From: CAZQAA01 sp964591255
Lineage (GTDB): Bacteria > Desulfobacterota > DSM-4660 > Desulfatiglandales > Desulfatiglandaceae
Length of the DNA stretch: 5,162 bases
Direction of reading: 5' to 3'
Assembly: GCA_964591255.1 (NCBI GenBank)
Contig: CAZQAA010000093.1
Span: 1-5,162, forward strand
Each line of letters starts with the position of its first letter. The first letter of the stretch is position 1. Positions 1-5,162 of the stretch are shown in pieces. The notes beneath the pieces were generated by a model. It was not told where the DNA came from. It did no database searches and saw only the letters and a list, made by a program, of their open reading frames with translations. The position numbers and the translations under genes were made by a program.

Positions 1-463
1 ATTCTTTACACATGACAAGATAGGTATAGAAGATGTCGAAATCTCCAAAAGAAATCCCGACATCAATGGCTATCCGCCGGTGGACCGCATCATCCATGGA
101 ATCACCATGAAACAGTAAAATGTTTTCCGGTAGAGGCATGAGTCCTTCATTTTTTAGAGTAGTTGCCAGTTCGGTCTTTAACGGCATGTATTCGTCAAGA
201 GTCCATTCATCTGTCTCTATTCCCACAGAGGTCTTCATCAAGTAGCTGAGAAAGACATTCACCCTGCCATCCGCACACCCCATGTCAAGAAATGTCGATT
301 TACCCATAGCTATTATCTTCTCATGCAGTAATTTCTCTACACAAGGCCAGAGGATTTCCAGATCAGTGGATCTCCTGAAACCGAGGTTCCCCACATCACC
401 AACCTTTCTTTCATCATAGAAGCGGGCCACACACGCAAGTGTCTTTTGCAGTATTTTGTTCAT
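1..463 (-). CDS. Class I SAM-dependent methyltransferase, N-terminal part (runs off left edge)
   Basis: I translated this by hand: the frame is open from ATG at 463-461 to base 1, giving 154 residues and no stop, so the C-terminus lies outside the window. Residues 57-67 (TFLDMGCADGR) match motif I of Rossmann-fold methyltransferases, the glycine-rich loop that holds S-adenosylmethionine. An acidic residue follows in VGIET (E83), where the ribose-binding acid is expected. FHGDS (118-122) and DFDIFYTYL (141-149) fit the later strands of the same fold. The start is well fixed: an in-frame TAA lies at 475-473, an AAGGA ribosome site precedes the ATG by 6 bases, and the next methionine is at residue 53, just before motif I. 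The first 50 residues (MNKILQKTLACVARFYDERK and onward) form a charged N-terminal extension I do not recognise. The substrate (protein, small molecule or RNA) cannot be told from this part. The fold assignment is firm, the function open. Confidence 0.82.
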   Translation of the reverse strand, partial: MNKILQKTLACVARFYDERKVGDVGNLGFRRSTDLEILWPCVEKLLHEKIIAMGKSTFLDMGCADGRVNVFLSYLMKTSVGIETDEWTLDEYMPLKTELATTLKNEGLMPLPENILLFHGDSMDDAVHRRIAIDVGISFGDFDIFYTYLVMCKE

Positions 464-531
464 GATAATTCCTTAAAATGATCAGTCTTTGAGAGTGGAT
501 CATATGAATATTAAATTAACACTCATTAGCC
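464..531 (-). other. 68-base gap between the cysteine-rich gene and the methyltransferase gene
   Basis: This AT-rich gap contains a -10-like TATGAT on the minus strand (about 506-501), but no good -35 hexamer at 16 to 18 bases. It also contains a 6-base inverted repeat, ATGATC at 478-483 and GATCAT at 498-503, with a 14-base loop. There is no T-run after it, so it is not a rho-independent terminator. The gap could hold a weak promoter for the methyltransferase or simply be an operon spacer; nothing in it is conclusive. Confidence 0.25.
470..474 (-). promoter_or_regulatory. Ribosome binding site of the methyltransferase gene
   Basis: On the minus strand AAGGA lies 6 bases before the ATG at 463. 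It overlaps the in-frame TAA at 475-473, which excludes any longer start and so settles the N-terminus. Confidence 0.6.
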
Positions 532-1077
532 TTATTTGGGATTTTGTATCAGATGATAATTTTTCTTATTGTATTGGGGTAATAGCCTTTTTATATACTC
601 ATGCAGTACGAACAGGATATTCAGTTCTTTTCCTTCCGCCTGCCGGAGTTTACTGATCATATTAGGATTGACACTGTTCTCTATCTTTTTGCACAGGTAA
701 TTCACGCAGATTACGTGGCGGGCCTTAAGGGTGCACCCTTTTTTGCCTAAAAAGAAGCAGCTGTCAGGATATTCCCTTTTTTCCGGAAGAGTGCAGCCCA
801 ATAGGAGATTTATCACAAGGATATGGGGATCATATCGCTCCTCCATACCTGCACCGCAGCATGAGCCTCCCTCCTCCTCTTCACATTGGCGACACAAGTC
901 CATAATCCCTGCCAATCTCATTTTTGTACGGGAGGACTCTATGGCGCTTAGTAATTCGGTTGTCAGACGGGAAACTGTTTTATCCTCGAGGAATATTTCC
1001 CTTAATTGTATGAAACAGCACCTTGCCCACACAATTTTTTCCTCAATATGGTTTGAGTTCGCTGTTTTTTTTAACAT
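532..1077 (-). CDS. Cysteine-rich YkgJ-like (CxxC...CC) putative metal-binding protein
   Basis: A 181-residue protein with 11 cysteines and no signal peptide or membrane segment. The central pattern is C62-x2-C65-x7-C73-C74, then C95, C107, C115, C124 and C129, with FFLGKKGCTL and RHVICVNYLC around the last ones. This order (CxxC, a CC pair, then C..L...GC.L....R...C) resembles the YkgJ/UPF0153 family, small cytoplasmic proteins thought to chelate zinc or iron or an Fe-S cluster; their biochemical role is not established. The spacing differs from the usual family pattern, so this is a divergent member. The flanks (1-55 and 135-181) look helical and charged. The gene starts 32 bases after the ClC stop and is probably co-transcribed with it. 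The ATG at 1077 has no convincing ribosome site; a GTG at 1032-1030 (residue 16) has GAGG 8 bases upstream and could be the true start, giving 166 residues with all motif cysteines kept. A metal or redox role is inferred only. Confidence 0.72.
   Translation of the reverse strand: MLKKTANSNHIEEKIVWARCCFIQLREIFLEDKTVSRLTTELLSAIESSRTKMRLAGIMDLCRQCEEEEGGSCCGAGMEERYDPHILVINLLLGCTLPEKREYPDSCFFLGKKGCTLKARHVICVNYLCKKIENSVNPNMISKLRQAEGKELNILFVLHEYIKRLLPQYNKKNYHLIQNPK
1041..1044 (-). promoter_or_regulatory. Possible ribosome binding site for an alternative GTG start
   Basis: On the minus strand GAGG (followed by A) lies 8 bases before an in-frame GTG at 1032-1030 within the cysteine-rich gene. The annotated ATG at 1077 is preceded by AATCGATATCGTT, which has no purine-rich site. 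This makes the GTG a credible start, though chance occurrence in coding sequence is possible. Confidence 0.35.
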
Positions 1078-1109
1078 AACGATATCGATTTGAACTTATG
1101 CCGCTTATT

Positions 1110-2945
1110 TTATACAGATGGCCTATTACTGCTGGATTTGATTTCCTCGACCCGCTGATTGTAGTATTGGATTACCTCACGGCGATCCAGCATTCCCAGG
1201 AGGACAGAGTGGTCTTCTTCCTTGACAACAGGGATCCTGTGTAAATTGCGGATAGTGAATTTTTTGAGTACTTCATTAAGGTCTTCGGAAGGAGTGGTAA
1301 AGATAATTTCAGGATTTGCTATATCTTTCATGATGATTATATCTCTTATTTCTCGTTTGAACAGGATCCCCCTCACATCATTGATGGAGAAAATTTCTGT
1401 CAATCTGTTGTCCTTGTCCACAACAGGGAAATAATGTTGTTCGCTTGAACTGAATATGTGTCGGAAGTGTTCAAATTGCATGTCTTCAGGGATCAGTTGT
1501 ACTTTTCTTAGATAAGGTAATAGTTCATTTACCTTGATAGCGGCAAGGACGTCCACAAAAAAGTCCCCACGATGTGCCTTGGAGTCTAACTTGCTCTTTA
1601 CCTGTTTTATGTATATCGTCCATCGCTGGGAAGAGAGATATGCAATGGAACAGACCAAAAGACTTGGCAGCAAAAGGTGATAGGAGTTTGTCATCTCACT
1701 TACAAATATGATGGTGGATATGGGAGCGTTTGAAACGGACGAAAAAAAACCAGCCATGCCTACCACAACAAAGGCTCCTGGCTGAGTAACAATTTCAGGT
1801 ATAATGGCGTGGAATATTCGGCCGATGGCTCCTCCCAGCGCCCCGCCGATCACGATGGAAGGCCCGAATACACCACCACTGCCGCCTGAACCTATGGATA
1901 AAGATGTGGTCAGGATTTTCCCAAATGCAATTCCAAGGAGTATTAGGGTTGGGAGTTTGTTATCAAGGGCCATTTGTGCGTAGCCATAGCCAAAAGAGAG
2001 GGTCTGAGGCAGAAGAAAACCTATAGCACCAGCAAATAATCCGCCTATGGCAGGTTTGAGGTGATTGGGGATATTTATTGCCTTGGCCATATGATGGATG
2101 CCATAGAAACTTTTTGTGTATAAAAATCCGGCTCCGGTTAATATAAAGGCAAGAACTACATATGGCCCAAGTTCGAGCGGGTTGTTGAAAATGAAGTCCT
2201 GGGATTCGAAAAGAGATCCCCAGCCGAATACCAGACAAAAAAGACAATAGGCCACAACAGAAGATATACCTGCCGGAATAATCACCTCTGATTCGAATTC
2301 GGGGTCGCGATACAGGACCTCGGCAGCGAAAAGGGCTCCAGCCAAGGGGGCACGAAAGATGCTGCCTATGCCAGCGCCCATGCCTGCGGCAAGCATTATT
2401 CTTCGTTCCCGGTCAGAAAGTCCTAATTTGCTTGCAAGGAAAGATCCGAATCCTGCCCCTATTTGGGCTATAGGACCCTCCCGGCCTCCGGATCCCCCTG
2501 TTGTGAGGGTTATAGCCGAGGCAATGGTTTTGATGAACGGGATCCTGGAACGGATAAATCCGCCTTTTTCATGATAGGCCTCTATGGCTGCGTCTGTTCC
2601 ATGACCTTCTGCCTCAGGGGCAAAGGTGTAAACAAGCCAACCACTTAAGATTCCACCCAGAGAGGGTAGAAACAGGAGTACCCACCTGTTAAAAGGTGTC
2701 TCAGTCGGATGAAACAGGTGGGCTTCTCCGGCAGGAGGGGGAGGGCGATAACCGGCCATCATATCCAGAAATATATGTTGTCCCACCTGACAAAGATAAT
2801 GGAATAAAATAGATCCCAGGCCCGCTATCAGGCCTATAAGAATATAGTAAAAAAACCATTTGCCGGCCAGGGTAACCTTGTTTGTTTGTTGTCTCAGACC
2901 CCTCACCCTGTCATTACCCTTATTTTTATAAGTTTCATCATCCAT
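1110..2945 (-). CDS. ClC-family chloride channel/transporter with C-terminal CBS pair
   Basis: A 611-residue membrane protein, longer than ClC-ec1-type proteins because of a cytoplasmic C-terminal domain. ClC motifs appear in order: GHGTD (114-118) at the first filter position, GSGGREGP (151-158) with the external gating glutamate E156, the RAPLAGALF helix start (198-206), GSGGSGGVFGP (352-362), the SNAPISTIIFVSEMT segment (405-419), and Y445 in WTIY, matching the anion-coordinating tyrosine. Two CBS domains follow, about 471-529 and 536-597; CBS1 has the S-x-x-D nucleotide-binding signature (S520, D523), while CBS2 has D587 at the Ser/Thr place. ClC proteins are inner-membrane dimers that move Cl- or related anions, as channels or H+ antiporters. 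By eye alignment, V210 replaces the internal proton glutamate of exchangers (E203 in E. coli ClC-ec1), so the transport mode is uncertain. The gene follows ktrA by 95 bases, suggesting anion movement linked to K+ uptake. The only ribosome site is a weak AAGAAGA 9 bases upstream. Confidence 0.93.
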   Translation of the reverse strand: MDDETYKNKGNDRVRGLRQQTNKVTLAGKWFFYYILIGLIAGLGSILFHYLCQVGQHIFLDMMAGYRPPPPAGEAHLFHPTETPFNRWVLLFLPSLGGILSGWLVYTFAPEAEGHGTDAAIEAYHEKGGFIRSRIPFIKTIASAITLTTGGSGGREGPIAQIGAGFGSFLASKLGLSDRERRIMLAAGMGAGIGSIFRAPLAGALFAAEVLYRDPEFESEVIIPAGISSVVAYCLFCLVFGWGSLFESQDFIFNNPLELGPYVVLAFILTGAGFLYTKSFYGIHHMAKAINIPNHLKPAIGGLFAGAIGFLLPQTLSFGYGYAQMALDNKLPTLILLGIAFGKILTTSLSIGSGGSGGVFGPSIVIGGALGGAIGRIFHAIIPEIVTQPGAFVVVGMAGFFSSVSNAPISTIIFVSEMTNSYHLLLPSLLVCSIAYLSSQRWTIYIKQVKSKLDSKAHRGDFFVDVLAAIKVNELLPYLRKVQLIPEDMQFEHFRHIFSSSEQHYFPVVDKDNRLTEIFSINDVRGILFKREIRDIIIMKDIANPEIIFTTPSEDLNEVLKKFTIRNLHRIPVVKEEDHSVLLGMLDRREVIQYYNQRVEEIKSSSNRPSV

Positions 2946-3040
2946 TATTGTATGTCTTCTTAATTTTTCCTATAGTTTCATGGAGAGATTAAGTACCTGT
3001 AATATCCAGTGTGGCAGGCAGCTTGGATCTGACAGGATAT
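2946..3040 (-). other. 95-base gap between the RCK gene and the ClC gene, with a long-loop inverted repeat
   Basis: This is the longest non-coding stretch in the window. At its upstream end is an inverted repeat, AATATCC at 3001-3007 and GGATATT at 3035-3041; the second arm touches the first base of the ktrA stop codon. Past one mismatch, GT at 3009-3010 pairs with AC at 3032-3033. No T-run follows on the minus strand, so it is not an intrinsic terminator. No convincing -35/-10 pair was found for a separate ClC promoter. A weak AAGAAGA ribosome site (2961-2955) precedes the ClC start. Confidence 0.35.
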
Positions 3041-3700
3041 TTATGATCCCGCTTCACGCAGTCTGTCAATGGCTTCGGTCGGTCCAAGCAGGATCAGGAT
3101 ATCGCTATCCTTCAGGACAAACTGTCCGGTAGGGATTAGATTCAGTCTGTCAGGAACCATCTCTTTGATGGCAACCACTTGTACACCATATTGATTGATA
3201 AGGTCAAGTTCACGGAGGGCCTTGCCTATAAATGCCCTTGGGGGAGCAAGCTCTACTATGCCATAGCCCCCGATGATCGGTAAGTAATCAAGCATATTTG
3301 GATTATGCAATTTTTCAACAAGGGATAGGGCCATGTCCTTTTCAGGAAAAAAGACTTCAGTGGCTCCCACCTTATAGAGGATGCGGCCATGGGCCTCACT
3401 CATCGCTTTGGCAAGAATTTGTTTCACTCCCATATCCTTCAAATTGAGAGTTACAAGGATTGAGTCACTTAAAGGTGAACCAATGCACACTATGGCTGCA
3501 TCCACCTGTTTGATTCCAAGTGCCTGGATAGCCTTACGGTCAGTAGCATCAGCGATCACGGCCTGATTAACTTTTTCCTTGATTTCTTGGATTATATTCT
3601 GGTCTTTATCAATGGCCAGAACTTCATGTCCCCTTTCATAAAGACCGATGGCCAAATAATACCCGAACTTGCCAAGTCCAATGATCCCGAACTGTTTCAT
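3041..3700 (-). CDS. ktrA: Ktr/Trk potassium uptake regulatory subunit (RCK protein)
   Basis: A 219-residue soluble protein, the usual length for KtrA (about 220) and half that of two-repeat TrkA. Residues 1 to about 125 are an RCK_N (TrkA_N) Rossmann domain: the dinucleotide loop is G8-L-G10-K-F-G13, the ribose-binding acid is D31 (in VLAIDKD), and ADATD (50-54) and VDAAIVCIG follow as in the family. Residues about 134-219 form an RCK_C (TrkA_C) domain, ending in DSDILILLGP and a short tail. KtrA proteins form an octameric ring under the membrane subunit; in characterised systems ATP favours the active and ADP the inactive state, and RCK_C can bind other ligands such as c-di-AMP in Gram-positives. 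Whether that applies here is unknown. A strong GGAGG site lies 7 bases before the ATG. The gene follows ktrB by 43 bases, so the pair is almost certainly one operon and one complex. The specific symbol rests on length and partner. Confidence 0.93.
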   Translation of the reverse strand: MKQFGIIGLGKFGYYLAIGLYERGHEVLAIDKDQNIIQEIKEKVNQAVIADATDRKAIQALGIKQVDAAIVCIGSPLSDSILVTLNLKDMGVKQILAKAMSEAHGRILYKVGATEVFFPEKDMALSLVEKLHNPNMLDYLPIIGGYGIVELAPPRAFIGKALRELDLINQYGVQVVAIKEMVPDRLNLIPTGQFVLKDSDILILLGPTEAIDRLREAGS

Positions 3701-3707
3701 TTCATAG

Positions 3708-3712
3708 CCTCC
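3708..3712 (-). promoter_or_regulatory. Strong ribosome binding site of the RCK (ktrA) gene
   Basis: On the minus strand GGAGG lies 7 bases before the ATG at 3700, the best Shine-Dalgarno site in the window. It confirms this start and suggests the cytoplasmic subunit is translated at least as well as the membrane subunit upstream, whose site is weaker. An out-of-frame ATG sits between the site and the true start. Confidence 0.75.
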
Positions 3713-3743
3713 GTACTACTTTTATGGAAGAAAAGGAAGGGTT

Positions 3744-5123
3744 TTATCCAATCATAATGGTTTCCTCTGCATACCGGTACTTGGGAGCTATCTTGCGACT
3801 GAGAGCCATGGCGATCACCAGGGGACCAAGACGGCCTACAAACATAATTACGGTAAGGATGATTTTCCCTGCTGCAGTAAGTCCGCCTGTAAGCCCGGTG
3901 GAAAGCCCCACCGTGCCAAACGCACTGACCACCTCGAACAGCAACTCCAGAAAATTTCCCCGGCTCATAGGGTGGGGGACCTCCCCCAGTTCAGTCATAA
4001 GCAGTAGCATAGTACCGATAATGACTACAAGCATACTTATCATAATTATGCTGACCGCCTTGCCGACGCTTTCATGGGATATGGTTCGATGAAATATCTG
4101 GGGTTTTTCGAGCCCACGAAGACGGGATACTCCCAATAAAATGAGAGTAGCAAAGGTGCTGGTCTTGATTCCGCCGCCGCACGATCCGGGAGATGCGCCG
4201 ATGAACATAAGCAAGATCAGGAGAAAAAGGGTTTCGTTGGCAAGATTGCCAATCGGCAATGTATTAAATCCTGCTGTCCTGGCGCTTATGGCCTGGAAGA
4301 AACCGGCAAGGAAACGATTGGGAAAGGATAACGCACTCAAGGTATTATTCCATTCCATCAGTGTGATTAGCAGCCAGCTTGCAACAATCAGTGTGACGGT
4401 GGTGGACAGGACCACTTTTGAATGAAGGCTGAGTTGAGATAGCCTTCGCCGGCTATATGGAACCTTATGTTTGAGCTCGGAAATAACCAAAAACCCGATT
4501 CCACCACTCACAATAAGAAGAGATGTTACCATATTTAGTATCCAGTCGTTTTGGTATCCCGAAAGACTGTTATGGAAAAGAGAAAAACCTGCATTACAAA
4601 ATGCACTCACAGAGTGAAAAAGGGAAAGGTATAATGCGTGACTGATCCCATTATTGGGAATGAATCTGAAAAACATTACAACCATTCCCAGTCCTTCGAA
4701 CACAAAAGTGAACGTTATGATATCCCGTAATACCGAATAGAGACTACGTTCACCTCTGCCTGTTAAGGTATCCTGAATCACAAAGCGCCCCGCAAGGCTG
4801 GGGCGCTTACCCGCCATTAAGAGGACCAGGGTGGAAAATGTCATAATACCGAGTCCTCCCAACTGGATAAGTAAAAGAATTACCAGTTGGCCAAAAAGAC
4901 TCAGACCATGTCCTGTATCAGTGACTGCAAGACCGGTGACACAGCTTGCAGATGTAGAGGTGAATAGTGCATCTTCGAAACAGAGTCCTTTGGTAGTCGA
5001 TGCCGCGGGTAGCATCAATAAGAGGGTTCCAATAAAAATGAGTATGACAAAGCCGAATATGGAAACCCGTGCTGGTGACTGGAGAAGCGATCTGTATATT
5101 CGGTGGGTAAATATAAAAGACAT
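3744..5123 (-). CDS. ktrB: KtrB/TrkH-type potassium transporter membrane subunit
   Basis: A 459-residue inner-membrane protein of the superfamily of K+ transporters, built from four M1-P-M2 repeats. All four filter segments are visible with their key glycine: SASCVTGL (G64), SAFCNAGF (G179), SARTAGFN (G285) and SAFGTVGLS (G406). Between repeats three and four, GASPGSCGGGIKTST (309-323) is the conserved gating loop, with cysteine C315 where threonine is usual. FVGRLGPL (428-435) is the conserved M2 helix of repeat four with its arginine (R430). Length matches KtrB (about 450) better than TrkH (about 480), and the adjacent single-repeat RCK gene supports Ktr; a Trk-type name is possible. It imports K+, probably Na+- or potential-driven, under control of the RCK ring. 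The ATG at 5123 is fixed by an in-frame TAA at 5132-5130; GGGGA lies 9 bases upstream. It is the first gene of the visible operon; any promoter would be beyond base 5162. Confidence 0.94.
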   Translation of the reverse strand: MSFIFTHRIYRSLLQSPARVSIFGFVILIFIGTLLLMLPAASTTKGLCFEDALFTSTSASCVTGLAVTDTGHGLSLFGQLVILLLIQLGGLGIMTFSTLVLLMAGKRPSLAGRFVIQDTLTGRGERSLYSVLRDIITFTFVFEGLGMVVMFFRFIPNNGISHALYLSLFHSVSAFCNAGFSLFHNSLSGYQNDWILNMVTSLLIVSGGIGFLVISELKHKVPYSRRRLSQLSLHSKVVLSTTVTLIVASWLLITLMEWNNTLSALSFPNRFLAGFFQAISARTAGFNTLPIGNLANETLFLLILLMFIGASPGSCGGGIKTSTFATLILLGVSRLRGLEKPQIFHRTISHESVGKAVSIIMISMLVVIIGTMLLLMTELGEVPHPMSRGNFLELLFEVVSAFGTVGLSTGLTGGLTAAGKIILTVIMFVGRLGPLVIAMALSRKIAPKYRYAEETIMIG

Positions 5124-5132
5124 TATCGCTTA

Positions 5133-5137
5133 TCCCC
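5133..5137 (-). promoter_or_regulatory. Probable ribosome binding site of the ktrB gene
   Basis: On the minus strand GGGGA lies 9 bases before the ATG at 5123. An in-frame TAA at 5132-5130 between the two rules out an upstream start. The remaining bases to the window edge (5138-5162) show no recognisable promoter. Confidence 0.5.
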
Positions 5138-5162
5138 AAGTTTTTCTCTTGTTATGTGTTCA

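Noticed and set aside
478..503. ATGATC/GATCAT inverted repeat as a terminator or riboswitch
   Set aside because: Only six pairs with a 14-base loop and no T-run; no known riboswitch features. It may be chance.
1080..1087. CGATATCG palindrome upstream of the cysteine-rich gene
   Set aside because: Eight-base palindrome with no second copy or extended symmetry; expected by chance in a window of this size.
731..1093. 120-codon open frame on the plus strand
   Set aside because: It lies antisense to the cysteine-rich gene, its translation has no recognisable motif, and the minus-strand frame has ordered cysteine motifs and operon placement.
1963..2247. 94-codon minus-strand frame inside the ClC gene
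   Set aside because: Out-of-frame shadow of ClC membrane helices; the ClC frame is continuous and conserved through the region.
2359..2648. Two overlapping plus-strand open frames opposite the ClC filter region
   Set aside because: Antisense to the conserved GREGP region; the long frames follow from Gly/Pro/Ala-rich codons on the coding strand.
3724..4092. 122-codon open frame on the plus strand
   Set aside because: Antisense to the C-terminal end of KtrB, which has unmistakable filter motifs; the plus frame shows only low-complexity Ile/Pro/Ser-rich sequence mirrored from the membrane helices.
1..5162. Defence system, mobile element or CRISPR array
   Set aside because: No direct repeat arrays, transposase, integrase, nuclease or attachment site were seen; all five genes fit transport or small housekeeping families.

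Overview
The window holds five genes, all on the minus strand, so transcription runs from high to low coordinates. They are spaced 32 to 95 bases apart. In transcription order: a KtrB/TrkH-type potassium transporter subunit (5123-3744), its KtrA/TrkA-type RCK regulatory subunit (3700-3041), a ClC-family chloride channel or transporter with two C-terminal CBS domains (2945-1110), a small cysteine-rich protein resembling the YkgJ-type CxxC...CC metal-binding proteins (1077-532), and the N-terminal part of a class I SAM-dependent methyltransferase that runs off the left edge (463-1). No tRNA, rRNA, CRISPR array, insertion sequence or other mobile element was seen. Everything longer than 100 bases is coding.

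Organism: a bacterium with moderate GC and ordinary Shine-Dalgarno usage (clear GGAGG before the RCK gene, AAGGA before the methyltransferase gene). The Ktr subunits, the CBS-type ClC and the YkgJ-like protein together resemble what is found in Desulfobacterota (former Deltaproteobacteria), but this is an impression from protein style. No taxonomic marker gene is present, so it is a weak inference.

How the genes may work together: KtrB is the membrane pore for K+ uptake. KtrA is the cytoplasmic ring-forming RCK subunit that gates it according to bound nucleotide. The ClC protein directly downstream would move Cl- (or another anion) and carries its own cytoplasmic nucleotide-binding-type CBS pair. 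An operon for coordinated K+ and anion movement, serving osmotic or membrane-potential balance, is the most economical reading. The cysteine-rich protein starts 32 bases after the ClC stop and is probably co-transcribed, but its role is unknown. The methyltransferase is also in line but follows a 68-base gap and may be unrelated.

The most interesting detail is in the ClC protein. It keeps the external gating glutamate (E156) but appears to have valine (V210) where proton-coupled ClC exchangers have the internal glutamate, and it has a GHG filter sequence instead of GSG. I did not find a clearly novel system; the window looks like an ion-homeostasis locus with some unusual residues.
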